Assembly: GCF_024679245.1 (NCBI RefSeq)
Contig: NC_090184.1
Location: 1,895,047 to 1,959,046 of the forward strand
DNA: 64,000 nt
Source of the DNA: Pseudorasbora parva
Taxonomy: Eukaryota > Chordata > Actinopteri > Cypriniformes > Gobionidae
Reading direction: 5' to 3'
Shown here: positions 1-41,694 of the stretch, one piece after another
How positions within the stretch are numbered: the first letter of the stretch is position 1
How the letters are laid out: every line of letters starts with the position of its first letter
Made by a program: the position numbers and the translations under genes
The notes under the pieces: model-generated
Told to the model about the DNA's origin: nothing
The model's database searches: none
Seen by the model: the letters and a program-made list of their open reading frames with translations, nothing else

Positions 1-917
1 CTTTTTATTTTATTTTGACGGGTTGCCGTGAAGACCTCTGAGTGTGTGTGTTCATGATATGACCGTTTTCTCAAATAAAACAGTAAATTCTCATGAAGTG
101 ATGGTTCATGCGTTCAGGTCCTCATATAGTGACACGGCAGAGACTACAAAGACAGCGAGCGTGCGTGGGTGCGCGTGTCCGCGTCTGCGTGTGTGTGTGC
201 GCGCGTCCGTGCATGTGTGTGTGCGTGTGTGTACGCGTCCGTGTGTGTCCGTGCGAACACACCTGCCCACGCATCTGCGCCCAACTTCATTGACAGAGAC
301 GCAGAACATGCAGGACTCAGCAGGAGTAATATTTCAATGTTATTTTGCAGTTTAATATTCACAGACACTAGTATATATTCGGCTACAGTCTGGAGCCCTG
401 CGCTTAGATAAACACGAAAGTGACTGAATTCAGCTGCGGGTACCACGGAAGTCTGTACTATCGGTACAGAAATGCTGGTATCGTCACATTTTTATAATTT
501 CAGTACCGATTTGGCACTGAAGTACCGGTACTTCTGACATCCCTGTTTGGAACTATTTTCGCTGCTGAAATAGAACAAAAACAGTCAATATTGCAACTAA
601 AATGTAAGGGACTTAATTGTGTATGGAGCTGTCATATGAAATCTGTGTAATTTCCAGTCATGATGTTATTTAGGAAAACACACACTTGGTCATGTGATGT
701 TGTTAAACTGTATCATGTTGTAAATATAAAAACGTGTGAATGTTTACCGCAGTTTCTCAGTGTAAGCGGCGCTCGTGTTGTGATTTCTCCTCGAGAGGCT
801 GCACGAGCGTCAACAACAAACGTCAGTTCATTATTATCAACTATCAATCGCCCCTTACAATACATTTGTATCACTTGCCCCTTCAAAACATTCACTTGTC
901 AAGCCCTGTGTAAAGTG
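1..917. other. brpf1 intron, repeat-derived left end
   Basis: No coding sequence. Bases 1-~145 are an interspersed repeat whose inverted copy lies at about 20375-20519. A (GTGC)-type simple repeat covers about 165-255. Bases about 440-546 (gtaccggtacttctgacatccctg) look like the end of a hAT-type element, but I could not pair it with a second terminus. 547-917 shows nothing recognisable. Confidence 0.5.
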
Positions 918-1699
918 CACTGCAAAAAAAATGCTTTTCTTACTTAGTATTTTTGTCGTTTTTTAGTCCAAACATCTAAAAATTCTTAATACAAGAAGTA
1001 TTTACTAGACAAGCAAAAGTTATTGTCTTGTTTTGGGAAAAATAACTCAAAATGAAGAGAGTTTTCTCTTAAAATAAGCAAAATAATCTTAATTCAAACA
1101 GAAAACAAGTTATTTTTCTCACCCCATTGGCAGATTATTTATCTTATTTTTAGGGATGGCCCGATACCATTTTTTCCCAAACCAATACGAGTACGAGTAT
1201 TTACATTTGTGTACTTGCCGATACCGAGTACCGATACCGATATTTCTACCACGAAAGTAATTACAGGCTACCAGAAAAGAAGACAGAAGTCTATTTTAGA
1301 ACACAGGTTGGAAGACTGTTTTTATTTTCTCTGCTTGTTTAAACAAGTCTAAAATAAATAATAAGTAAAATAATAAATGTAAGCAATTTCAAATAAAAAA
1401 TAAATTATATATATTTCTGTGTAAACAAAAAGCCTCAATACTGGCACTGTCTTCACAACTGACAAAATATAAATAAAAACATATTGTACAGTCAACAATG
1501 TCAACTCAACAATATATCAATGAAATGTTTGACAGCGTCTTCAGCTTTCAATTTAACTCAATTTCAATGTAACTGTTGTGTATTCACAATTAAACTACTG
1601 CATATTTCAATTGAACAACAATTAAACTATGTGGCACAGTGACAGCTCCCTTGTTTCAATTAAACAAACATTTCAGTCAGCAATGTGATCTGAACTAGC

Positions 1700-2424
1700 T
1701 TAGGTACTTTTTGGGAGAATGAAAGGCAGGTTCTTTTTGATGAACAAAATCATCTCTGCATGATCAGCTGTGATTCTGTTTTTGTCTTCATTCACAATAT
1801 GTGACACTGAGCTGAACAGCCTTTCACTGTCAACACTACTGCATGGTGCTGAGAGGTATCTGGATGCCATTTTGGCCAGAGTAGGGAACCGGACTTTGTT
1901 AACTGCCCAGTATTGTAGTGGTTTGTCTTCTCGAGAAATTGTGGTCTCCCCTAGGTATGTCTCTAATTGTGCAGTAGAACCTGCTTGAGCTCTGTTTAGA
2001 GAGACTGGTGCTTGCTCATCTGCTATTTCATCATATATACTGTCCAGGCTGCTTGCCTGGTCCCTGCGTGGTTTTCTGGCAGGAGGCTCGTGCAGGTCAT
2101 GATTCTCCTCTTCTCTAGACGACCTCAACAGCTCACGCATCAGCATCTCCTTGGCATTTGCAGCAGTGCTGGTGTTAGAGAAAAAAAGATGTTTGTACCT
2201 ATAACAGAGGGAGAAAAAAATGAGGCATCTGACAATAGGTAATTTATTATTATAATATAGCCTAATCAAATAATTTATTAATGAAAATTAAATCCTAAAA
2301 TGTACTTTTCAGCAAGACATTGGCAACTTAACTCGCTATCTAGCACACACACGCACACAGACACAGATACACACAGACACACGCTCACAGACACAGATAC
2401 ACACAGACACACGCTCACAGACAG

Positions 2425-2455
<31 letters not shown>

Positions 2456-2551
2456 GATACAGACACACACGCACACAGATACAGACCCACACGCACACAG
2501 ACAGACACACACACATAGATACAGACCCACACGCACACAGACAGACAGACA

Positions 2552-2600
<49 letters not shown>

Positions 2601-3905
2601 CACCTACCTGGGGTCGAGTAGAGTAGCGATGCTGTAGAGGGGTTGTTCTTCCACATCAGAAAATCGCCTCCTGACAGCTGCAGCTAAAGTCCCTTTCATA
2701 GTTTTGATGCCATGGTCATCGTCGGTCTCTCTAGACAGAAATCGCTGCAATACAGTGACAGCAGGAATCACATCTGCTGCCATAGCTTCAGAAGAGCTAA
2801 CTTTTCGCGTTAACTCCTCAAACGGACCCAGAACAGTTACAACCTTCTCCAGCAGTGCCCATTGGTGAGCCGTGAGATTATCAGGGAGTTCATGTTCGGA
2901 CACAAAAACTCCTAGTGCCCGTTTCTGCTCAATCAGGGACTGGATCATGTAAAATGTACTGTTCCAGCGGGTCTGTACGTCCTGCTGTAGTCGTTTTGCA
3001 GGCTGACCGATCTCTAACTGAATGTCTTCGAGGCAGGAGTAGGCTAGAGGTGAATGTTTAAAATGGCCAACGATTTTGCGTCCGATAGCCAATGCATCAG
3101 CAACACTTCTCTGTGATAAAAGTCCTTCGTGGACCACCAGCTGGAGAGTGTGAGCGGCACAAGGTAGGCTGGGGAGTCCAGCATCATTCATGCCCTTAAT
3201 CATATTTTTAGCGTTGTCTCGTAGCACAACGTGGACAGAGGTTTTCGGAATGCACCAGGTCTGAAGCATCCCATCGAACGCGTCTGCTATGGCTTTGCTG
3301 GTGTGCGAACCCCGAAACGGCTTTGCTTGTAAGGTGGCTTGGCGAAGAGTAAAGTTGTCATCAATCCACTGTACAGTTAAACTGAGCAGAGACATTGGGC
3401 AGACACTGCTTGACCAAATATCTGTTGTAAAACTGACGGTCGAAACGTCACGCAACAGGCCACTGACGTGCTTTTTCACGTCATTAAACACTTTCGGTAG
3501 CATAGCGGTGGTAATGTGATGGCGGCTCGGAATTTCGTATCGCGGCTCCAGTATGCCAAGAAGATGTCGAAATCCTATATTTTCAACAGCCGACAATGGC
3601 TGGTCATCAAGTGCAATAAAGTATGCAATTCCCTCTGTTATTTTTAGTGCCCGTGGATTATCTCTGGACATCTTCTCGCGCTTCTGTAAAACCTGTGTTA
3701 ATGTTGGCTGCTGAGTTGCTTGTTTAGCTTGACTAAACTGTGTGTATTCAGCACTATGATGCGTCTTCAGGTGTTTAATTAGATTGCTGGTGTTAAACGA
3801 TGTACTTTCTTTTCCTCCTCTCGACACCTTAGCTGAACATAACTTACAGTCTGCCTTGCTGCTGTCATCATCCCTTATCTTGAAATGGGCCCAAACCGCC
3901 GACAT
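1700..3905 (-). CDS. hAT-family transposase, BED zinc finger type, two exons
   Basis: Exons 3905-2608 and 2198-1700 (- strand) join as AG|G to give 598 residues without a stop. The N-terminus has a BED-type zinc finger (VWAHF, CKLC, HLKTHH). The core shows TTDIWSSS (first catalytic Asp region), [23 protein letters not shown] and [10 protein letters not shown]. The C-terminus has the hAT dimerisation domain ([33 protein letters not shown]). The splice is supported by donor CCCAG|gtaggt, acceptor ctgttatag|GTAC and restoration of LDPRYKHLFF, a usual hAT sequence. The 409-base intron is mostly (GT)n on the coding strand. It resembles ZBED-like hAT transposases. The length and intact frame suggest a recently functional source copy. 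Confidence 0.88.
2343..2600. repeat. (CA)n/(CAGA)n simple repeat inside the hAT transposase intron
   Basis: About 255 bases of CA dinucleotides interrupted by aga and cgc. The several ORFs over it on both strands are repeat artefacts (MCVCVC.. or THTHT..). Confidence 0.9.
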
Positions 3906-4273
3906 TTTACGTTCAGATGGCGTTCACCTAGACAAAACGGCGGCTCGCGGCGGACAGTTTCGATTCACAAAACGCACGTGGTATCGGTGCGTGGTATCGG
4001 CTCATTTTTATGAGTACGAGTACGAGTATATGAGGATGGTATCGACCCGATACCCGATGCCAGTATCGGTATCGGGCCATCCCTACTTATTTTAAGCAAA
4101 AACTCTCTTCATTTTGAGTTATTTTTCCCAAAACAAGACAATTACTTTTACTTGTCTAGTAAATGTTTCTTAATGTAAGAATCGTTAGATATTTTGACTA
4201 GAAACAAGACAAAAATACTAAGTAAGAAATGCATTTTTTGCAGTGTGAATGTCCTGTTCTCTCTCGCTGCCAG

Positions 4274-34021
<29,748 letters not shown>

Positions 34022-34391
34022 ACACACACACACACACACGCTCTAATTCTCTACTCTGGTGCTAAAGTGCTTCACGTGTCATCAGGATGAGTGTTTCATG
34101 TTAGACGCGGCTGTCTGCCGTCACAGAGACACACTCATCATTTACCTCACACTACAGCCAGTATTTAAGATTTGATCAAAACACTTCTTCTCAGACACTG
34201 CCATTCGGAAATGTGCATGAAACCGCAAAAAAAAGATGTTCTTCCTCAGAGTTTCTGTCCTGTTTTCAGCACAAATATCTAAACATTTACTGGAGAAGCA
34301 AAATGACGGAAGAGATTGAATCTTGCTTTGCTGAAGTGAGAAATATCTGACCAGTTGGGTCAAATTCAGCTTCAGTCAAAGGGAAGTATAA

Positions 34392-34728
34392 CACTGCAAA
34401 AAACGCTCTCCTTACTTAAATATCTAAAAATTCTTACATTAAGAAACATTTACTAGACAAAATGAAGAGAGTTTTTGCTTAAAATAAGATAAATAATCTG
34501 CCAATGAAATAATCTTGTTTTCTGTTTGAATTAAGATTATTTTTCTCACCCCATTGGCAGATTATTTATCTTATTTTAAGCAAAAACTCTCTTCATTTTG
34601 AGTTATTTTTCCCAAAACAAGACAAGAAGTATTTACTAGACAAGCAAAAGTAATTGTTGTAAGAATTTCTTGATATTTGGACTAGAAATAAGACAAAAAT
34701 ATGAAGTAAGAAGAGCATTTTTGCAGTG
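34392..34728. repeat. palindromic element copy in the probable brpf1 3' UTR
   Basis: Somewhat shortened copy of the cactgcaaaa...ttgcagtg palindrome. The two halves remain complementary around 34510-34570. Confidence 0.85.
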
Positions 34729-35086
34729 AACTCCCTTCATTTTGACACATTTTTCAGAAAACAAGACTTGATATTAGATTCAAGAATGTTTCGAAATTTG
34801 TGCAAGAAAACAGGAGGAAGAACATGATCGTGGCAGTGACTTTAGCACAGCTGAGCGGCGGTCTGCTGTGGAGAGTTCATGTAAATGTTGGTGAAGAGGC
34901 TGACATGAAGAGCATGCTGCACATTTACGGAGAGGATGCAGAAAAGTCAAATGTGGTGATGTATTTATTCGTTCTTCCAAACGCCCCTGATCTTCCCACG
35001 AAGCCCCCACACACCCTCAGCTCGTGAAATGGTGAATCTGTCGGTGTTTGTTGTGTAAATCTCTTGTGCTCTGTGTTTTTCATTGA

Positions 35087-35151
35087 GAATGAATGAATGA
35101 ATGAATGAATGAATGAATGAATGAATGAATGAACGAATGAATGAATGAAAG
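35087..35151. repeat. (GAAT)n microsatellite
   Basis: About 15 gaat units with one gaac interruption. Confidence 0.95.
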
Positions 35152-35315
35152 TCCATGACTAACTGTTGTCTGATCATGTGCCAGTTCTGTCACTGTAGAT
35201 CTTTTATATATATATATATAAATAACACATGCGATAGACTTTAATAAAAAAAGGTTTGAGTTTTGTACATCTGTTTCTTTGTTGTTGTTTTTTGAAGAAT
35301 CAATGAGAATATACA

Positions 35316-35730
35316 CCGATCAGGCATAACATTATGACCAACGAATAGCACTGATGATCTCTTCCTCACGGCTCCTGTTAGTGGGTGGGATATATTAGGC
35401 AGCAAGTGAACATTTAGTCCTCAGAGTTGATGTGTGTGAAGCAGGAGAAATGGGCAAGCGTAAGGATTTGAGCGAGTTTGGCCAGATTGTGACGGCTAGA
35501 CGACTGGGTCAGAGCATCTCCAAAACTGCAGCTCTTGTGGGCTGTTCCCGGTCTGCAGTGGTCAGTATCTATCAAAAGTGCTCCAAGGAAGGACCAGTGG
35601 AGAACCGGCCACAGGGTCATGGGCGGCCAAGGCTCATTGATGCACGTGGGGAGCGAAGGCTGGCCCGTGGGGTCCGATCAAACAGAAGAGCTACTGGAGC
35701 TCAAACCTTGGTCCTGCCATCCATATGGAT
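35316..35730 (+). mobile_element. Tc1-like element, 3' truncated
   Basis: Starts at the terminus caccgatcaggcataac and continues through a transposase N-terminal frame (35432 onward, ending in the ATGAQT region), then breaks at about 35710 into unrelated T-rich sequence. Same family as 15879-16809 and 62422-63260. Confidence 0.85.
35432..35710 (+). pseudogene. Tc1 transposase N-terminal fragment
   Basis: [40 protein letters not shown], then [20 protein letters not shown]. It holds both helix-turn-helix units but no catalytic domain; the reading frame continues into non-homologous sequence. Confidence 0.85.
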
Positions 35731-35887
35731 GTTACTTTGTGGATGTGATTTTTTTTTTTTTTTTACAATATTCAAATAAAATGTCCAATTTAAACAGTCC
35801 CGAATCTGGAATTCTTTTGGAGCACAGACTCAAGTTTGGTCTTTTTAAAGCGAAAAAAGTGAACTTGGGGAAAAAAATTATAAAACT

Positions 35888-35926
<39 letters not shown>

Positions 35927-36619
35927 AAGTTAATCAAAAGTTATTCTGGAAGTATCATAGAGAGCAGGATTTTCTTTAACTTTTTACATATTTTACGAAA
36001 AATGCACAAAAATACCATTTAAAATTTTCATATGAAATGTATTATTTCCCAAAACACATTTTACTCTAAAACTGAGAAAATCAAAGCCATAAATTTAAAC
36101 AAGTCGTTTCCAAATGTGAGGTTGATATCTCCAAAAATGAGCTTTCAGTAAGAGTTTGTTTGGCTGCAGTACCAAACGCTTCCACTGGATGACATTCGTC
36201 TCCCATTCATTTCCAATGCAACCTTTTATAATCATGTCTGTGTGTGTTCACACTGCAAACTCCAAAACCTTCACCAAGTTTTGTACCATTTCAATGAAGT
36301 TAATAATTCAATAAAAAAAAATAAAAAATCTAAAATGTTTCAGTCAAAAACAACCGAACATCGCCAGAGGGTTAACACACTTCTCCTCAGTAAGCTGCCA
36401 GATTTAAATAATAATTAGTAAGAAGAAGTTTTATTTATATAGTCCCTTTCCATAGCTCAAGGCTGCTTTACATAGTGTTAGACGGTACATTTGCCCATCG
36501 AGTATTTACACACCCACATACACCATACACACACAGGTCTTATATAGCCACTTTAGTCAAAAAAGAAATTAAATAGATATGTCTTTAGCTGAGTCTTGAA
36601 TGTAGACAGAGATTATATA
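35731..36619. other. intergenic, no gene
   Basis: T-rich and AT-rich sequence with (TA)n at about 35893-35922. Around 36425-36490 the words tttatttatatagtccc and caaggctgctttacat resemble a dispersed fish repeat. Confidence 0.45.
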
Positions 36620-37015
36620 TTAAAGGGTTAGTTCACCTTTATCATTAACTCCTCTCCCTAATGTCGCTCCACACCCGTAAGACCTCCGTTCATCTTCACA
36701 CACAGTTTAAGATATTTTATATTTAGTCCGAGAGCGTATGCAAGTGTATGCACACTATACTGTCCATGTCCAGAAAGGGAATAAAAACATCATCACAGTA
36801 GTCCATATGAGACATCAGTGGGTTAATTAGAGTCTCTTGAAGCATCCAAAATACATTTGGGTCCAAAAATAACAAAAACTACGACTTTATTCAGCATTGG
36901 CTTCTCTTCCGCGTTTGTGTTCAATCCTCAAATAAAGATTCAAACGGTTATGAATCAGTGAATTGATTAATGATTCGGATCGCCAATGTCACGTGATTTT
37001 AGAAGTTTGACACGT
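36620..37015 (+). repeat. interspersed TTAA-type element, copy 2
   Basis: Begins ttaaagggttagttcacc. Inverted relative to the copy at 20660-21057. Confidence 0.75.
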
Positions 37016-37051
37016 GATCCAAATCCTAACCCATAGGAGCATTGACACTAA

Positions 37052-37809
37052 GGCCCCGTTCACACTGCAGGCAAAAGTGGCCCAAATCTGATTTTTTTGG
37101 GGTCAAGTGACCAGGTCAGACCTCTTCAGAGGTAGTGTGAACAGTTAAATCTAGCCCAGATCTGATTTTTTCCAAAGCGGCCGCAGTGTGAACAACCAAA
37201 GCGGATTTGATGTGAATTTTACGTCAATCTATGTCGATATTTGTCACAATTATGTGCCGGCGAGTTAGCCCTAGACACAACAGACACAGACAATAACGTT
37301 AAGAACTTGACTAGATATGGAGAACAGCGATGGAGCGAGTCAGTGGAGGGAGAGTGAGGTGTTAGACCTCATTAGTATATGGGGAGATACTTCACTTAAA
37401 GCTAAACTAGAAGGATCCTACCGTAACCGCTCTGTTTTTGAAAAAATAGCACACGAAATGGAAGAACGGGGACACAGAAAAACGTGGATTCAGTGCCAAA
37501 GGAAGGAGACAAAAGGCCAAAATAACCAATTTTGCTCTCTTTCTTTTGGTTCTTCTCCTCTTCAGCTCCTGCTCATTAATGTTACGGCTTCCATTACACA
37601 AACATTTGTGCTTACTTCCTCTATAACCTCCTGAGCTTTAGTGCAACAGCGCTGCGTCTGATGTCATTGCGGGTTGAAACCTCAAACAGTTCACACTGGA
37701 ATCAGATTTAGGCCACATTTTAAAAGGTAATGTGAACAGCCAAACAAAAAATCAGATCTGAGCAAAAAAATCAGAATTGAGCATTAAGACTTGCAGTGTG
37801 AATGAGGCC
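37052..37809 (+). mobile_element. GGCCCC(A/G)TTCACACTGCA element, copy 2 (758 bp)
   Basis: Ends ggccccgttcacactgcag and cttgcagtgtgaatgaggcc. Carries a Myb/SANT-like ORF (37317-37634). Such DNA-binding second ORFs are known from PIF/Harbinger and related elements; family assignment is inference. Confidence 0.8.
37317..37634 (+). pseudogene. Myb/SANT-like DNA-binding protein fragment of a DNA transposon
   Basis: The 105-codon frame starts with an acidic stretch and contains WRESEVLDLISIWGD, then LEGSYRNRSVFEKIAHEMEE and TWIQCQRK: the pattern of the Myb_DNA-bind_4 (SANT-like) domain. After about residue 65 the sequence loses resemblance to any domain, so it is truncated or spliced. The domain is commonly found in transposon-encoded accessory proteins. 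Confidence 0.65.
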
Positions 37810-37961
37810 AAAATGACCTTCAACCTAATGGACAACCGGAAATGAGGAGTGGACAAAAGACCAAGATACCAAGATCGGGATCCCTCCCTGAAATGACTTT
37901 TTGCAGGTTGGGATGTCTGAGTAAGTCATACAGATATGGAGGTTCAAGACCTTACACATCA

Positions 37962-38289
37962 CACTGCAAAACATGCTTTTCTTACTTAGTATTTTTGTCT
38001 TGTTTCTAGTCTAAATATATAACAATTCTTACATTAAGAAACATTAGTTATTGTTGTGTTTTGGGAAAAAATAACTCAAAATTAAGAGTTTTTGCTTAAA
38101 ACAAGCACAATAATCTGCCAATGGGGTTGAGCAAAATAATCTTGTTTACTGGTTGAATTAAGATTATTTTTCTCACCCCATTGGCAGATTATTTATCATT
38201 ATTTGCTTGTCTAGTAAATACTTCTTGTTTTGAGAATTTTTAGATGTTTGGACTAGAAACAAGACAAAAATACTAAATAAGAAAAGCCA
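37962..38289. repeat. palindromic element copy
   Basis: Begins cactgcaaaacatgc. The right end has decayed (gaaaagccattcg instead of a clean gcagtg). Confidence 0.82.
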
Positions 38290-39390
38290 TTCGAAGCGGG
38301 TGAATACTTCCGGTTTGGGTGTTTATTCACTATTTTGAGCACTAGTGCTCGCAAACACCGTTAAAAACACCGTCTTCCTGATAGAACGGTGAATAACAGT
38401 AGTGACAGAGAAATAAATGTAGGAGACGAAGCAGAACTTGTTTTTGACACACACCTGTAAGACAGGTTATTCAGATATTCCTTCACACCTATTGTTCTCA
38501 GAAACCTCACACACCCTCAGGCGCCGCCGCAGTGAAACACGAGCTTCTGTCGACTTGAAATATTTTTTTTACAGTCTATGTTTGAAATCTTTTATTTTTA
38601 TTTTTAATATTTTATTTTTTGGTGGGGGAAACAAACGAGATATGAACTGACGCAGCGTTTAATATACGTACTGAAATCATCCCTCTTTCACAACACTGCC
38701 GTTTCACACAGAAAGCGTAACTCGTCCTGTCGTGTTGATGTGAGACGATCTGCTGTAATGTTATCTAGGTGTCGTCTCGAACAGAACGAGGCTGTGTGAT
38801 GATATCCTGACACACTCTCCCTGCGGTTTGAGTGCGTAAACACACGTCTGCTCACACTTCTAGCTGGATCATTGAGGAGAGAATCTTTGGGTCATTGATG
38901 TGACCTTTTTCGTAACACTTCACTTCAAGTCTTCAATGCATTGTAAATGTATTCATAATGTATTATCTTTTCATAAAATGCAGATACATTGCAAAATGCA
39001 GAAATTGATATCTGAATCGTTTCTAAAGGTGTAACAAGATTAGGTGAGTATTATAATGTATCATAATTGTGGATAACTATTCAATTATTCATAAATGCAA
39101 TTCATACACACAATGACAAGTCCCTATAAACCCCAACGCTCAAAATACTTCATTGTTTTGAGTAGGACAAACTTAAATTCAGTGTTGAGTATTTAGCACT
39201 TTATTTTCAATTGACATATTTTAATCTGAATCTTCATTGTTTTGAGTTTTATGAACTAAATTCCTTTCATTTAGACAAACATGAATTAAACAAGTTTAAC
39301 TGAAACTGGGCTGGGATTTTTTATTTCCCATCATGCTTTGCCCATGGCACTCAAAATTGGATAAGAAATGCTCAAACTAATTGTTATATA

Positions 39391-39392
<2 letters not shown>
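38290..39392. other. intergenic, no gene
   Basis: Nothing coding. 39130-39370 has inverted-looking words around cattgttttgagt, perhaps an old MITE. Confidence 0.4.

Positions 39393-39473
<81 letters not shown>
39393..39473. repeat. (GT)n microsatellite
   Basis: About 80 uninterrupted bases of GT. Confidence 0.97.
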
Positions 39474-39477
<4 letters not shown>

Positions 39478-39582
39478 TTTATGATAAGGGAGATTTAGTA
39501 GTGATTATTTTGTAATAGTTATTTAGAAGAATATTAGCAAGTTGGCATTTTCTGAATCAGTTTGTTAAAGCTGGCAACACAC

Positions 39583-40299
39583 ACTATATTGCCAAAAGTA
39601 TTGGGCCGCTCCTCCAGATCCCTGAGTTCAGGTGTTCAATCCCTTCATGGCCACAGGTGTATAACTCCAGCTCTCGGCCTGCAGACGCTTCTACACACAT
39701 TAGTGAAAGAATGGGTCGCTCTCAGGAGCTCAGTGAACTCAAGCGTGGGGCCGTGATAGGCTGACACCTGTGCAATAAGTCCATTCCTGACATTTCCTCA
39801 CTACTAAATATTCCACGCTCAACTGTTACTGGGATTATAACAAAGAGGAAGCCATTGGGAACAACAGCAACTCAGCCACGAAGTGTTAAATCCCAGAGCG
39901 GGGTCAGCACATGTTGAGGGTCACAGTGCGCAGAAGTCACCAACTTACATCACCAAGAGCAATGCAAAGCATGGGATGCAGTGGAGCAAAGCAGCCGCCA
40001 CTGGACTCTAGAGCAGTGAGACGTGTTCTTTGAGTGACCAATCACGCTTCAGTCTGACAATCACATGGACGAGTCTGGATTTGGCGGCTGCCAGGAGAAC
40101 GGGACTTGCCTGACTGCATTATGCCGAGTGTAAAGTTTGGTGGAGGGGGGATTATGGTGTGGGGCTGTTTTTCATGGGCTGGGCTTGGCCCCTTAGTTCC
40201 AGTGAAATGAACTCTTAATGCTTCAGCATACCAAGACATTTTGGACAATTTCATGCTCTCAACTTTGTGGGAACAGTTTATGGACGGCCCCTTCCATGA
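39583..40299 (+). mobile_element. degenerate Tc1-like element, truncated
   Basis: Begins with the typical tatattgccaaaagtattgg terminus. It continues with a decayed transposase ([17 protein letters not shown] start near 39710; [14 protein letters not shown] region near 40140 in + sense) and breaks off near 40299 before the DLNPIE region. Sister copy at 58061-59000. Confidence 0.85.
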
Positions 40300-40477
40300 A
40301 TTAGTGTACTCAAATATTGATTTAATTTGCAATAACTTAAAATAAAAAAATATTTTATATGAATTGCATTCCTAATGTGCGTGTTAGCTAAACGAGTACT
40401 TCAAGTTAGGAGTAATTAACATGCATTAAAAACTACAAACTTGATAGTTCTGCTTACTTAAAATTGGGAACCTCACA

Positions 40478-40645
40478 TTGTGTGTGTGTGTGTGTGTTTG
40501 TGTTTGTGTTTGTGTGTGCGCATACCGGTGCGTGCGAGTGTGAGAGAGTGAGCGTGTGTGTGTGTGTGTGTGTGTTTGTGCGAGTGTGAGTGTGAGCGTG
40601 TGTGTGTGTGCGCGTGCGTGTGTGTGCGTGCGAGTGTAAAATAAT
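40478..40645. repeat. degenerate (GT)n/(GTTT)n simple repeat
   Basis: GT repeats with tttg, gag and gc interruptions; the ORF on the - strand is an artefact. Confidence 0.9.
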
Positions 40646-41079
40646 GAGCGTGTGTGTTTGAGGATAAAAATGTATAATATTTTATAGAAGTCAGTGATGA
40701 TAAAATCTAATGGTCTAACCAAGATTTGATACATAGTAGAATTTTTCACACTGTAGTTGTGGTGAGATAATCACCGCTGATTCCATGCTGGTCTGTTATC
40801 TGTGTTTTTGTTGCAGTTCTCATGTATGCATTTACAGTATATGAGTGAATAAGAGTGATACAGCGGCCGTGTTCACCTCAGAAAGATGTGAAGATAACCT
40901 GCAGGAAACCTTGCGCTTGCAGCACGGCTCTTTTCCTGTCGAACACAGCTTTGAAGTTCAGCGCTTTACCTGCAGAACTGCTGACTGTCACGTCTTCAAA
41001 GTCTTTCCGATCAACACACTCCTGCACAAACGTCAGGCATATGCACTGATGCGTCCCTTGTATAGGAGGAACAGTAGGG

Positions 41080-41325
41080 CAGGGGTTTTCAAACTGGGGT
41101 CCGGGGAGCCCCAGGGGTCCTCTCTCTTGTGAATGCATCACTGACCGGTGAAGTGAATAACACTGATGATCTCTTCATCACGGCTCCTGTTAGTGGGTGG
41201 GATATATTAGGCAGCAAGTGAACATTTTGTCCTCAGAGTTGATGTGTGTGAAGCAGGAGAAATGGGCAAGCATAAGGATTTGAGCGAGTTTGGTCCGATC
41301 AAACAGACGAGCTACTGGAGCTTTT
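41080..41325 (+). mobile_element. hAT end fragment joined to an internally deleted Tc1 copy
   Basis: 41080-41130 (caggggttttcaaactgggg) looks like a hAT terminus. From about 41141 the sequence is the Tc1 family of 35316 (ctcctgttagtgggtggg), jumping from MGKHKDLSEFG directly to the segment encoding the RSNRRATGA region, an internal deletion. Confidence 0.7.
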
Positions 41326-41694
41326 TTACTTTTAGGGAGTAAAGCAACTTTCCCCAACACTGGTTATACAGTAGAAGGGATTGTGCGATAGAAAATTAAT
41401 GTCTACCATTAAAGACACAGTATGTAATTTTTCATCTCTTACTCAACACAGAGGCGTGTCTTGACTCTTGATTGGGCGGAGCTTTTATTCTGCCGCGGGC
41501 ACGTCCGCTTCTTCCGCTCGTGTGTGTGTGTGTGTGTGTAACGCAGCGCTGTTTTATCATATCGCACACATCTGAGTGTGTTGAAGTGATGTTATAATGT
41601 GAATCTGTGCGTCGATCGGCTCGGCGCTGCTATGAGACACTTGTTCACACTGCACTGCAGTGAGCGAGATCATATCCAGACATCTCAGCTCGGA

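Larger units (their letters stand above)
1151..4085 (-). mobile_element. hAT transposon, apparently intact (2935 bp)
   Basis: Terminal inverted repeats begin tagggatggcccgatacc at both ends. The element is flanked by a perfect 8-bp target duplication, cttatttt (1143-1150 and 4086-4093), the hallmark of hAT insertion. It encodes a spliced transposase on the - strand and sits inside the palindromic element at 918-4245, so it is the younger insertion. Confidence 0.93.
918..4245. repeat. palindromic non-autonomous DNA element, split by the hAT at 1151-4085
   Basis: Starts cactgcaaaaa and ends ttttttgcagtg. The two halves (918-1150 and 4094-4245) become one ~385-bp palindromic unit when the hAT and one copy of its target duplication are removed. 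Further copies lie at 22962, 34392, 37962, 61024, 61516 and 63817. Characteristic internal words are actagacaagcaaaagt and ccaatggggtgagaaa. Each copy is self-complementary over most of its length. Confidence 0.85.
34022..35265 (+). other. brpf1: probable brpf1 3' UTR
   Basis: No intron signals or coding sequence follow the stop. The first convincing poly(A) signal is AATAAA at 35242-35247, followed by T/GT-rich sequence (gtttctttgttgttg), so the transcript probably ends near 35265. The segment holds a palindromic element (34392-34728) and a (GAAT)n tract (about 35087-35151). Extent is inferred; an earlier cryptic signal or a longer UTR cannot be excluded. Confidence 0.5.
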
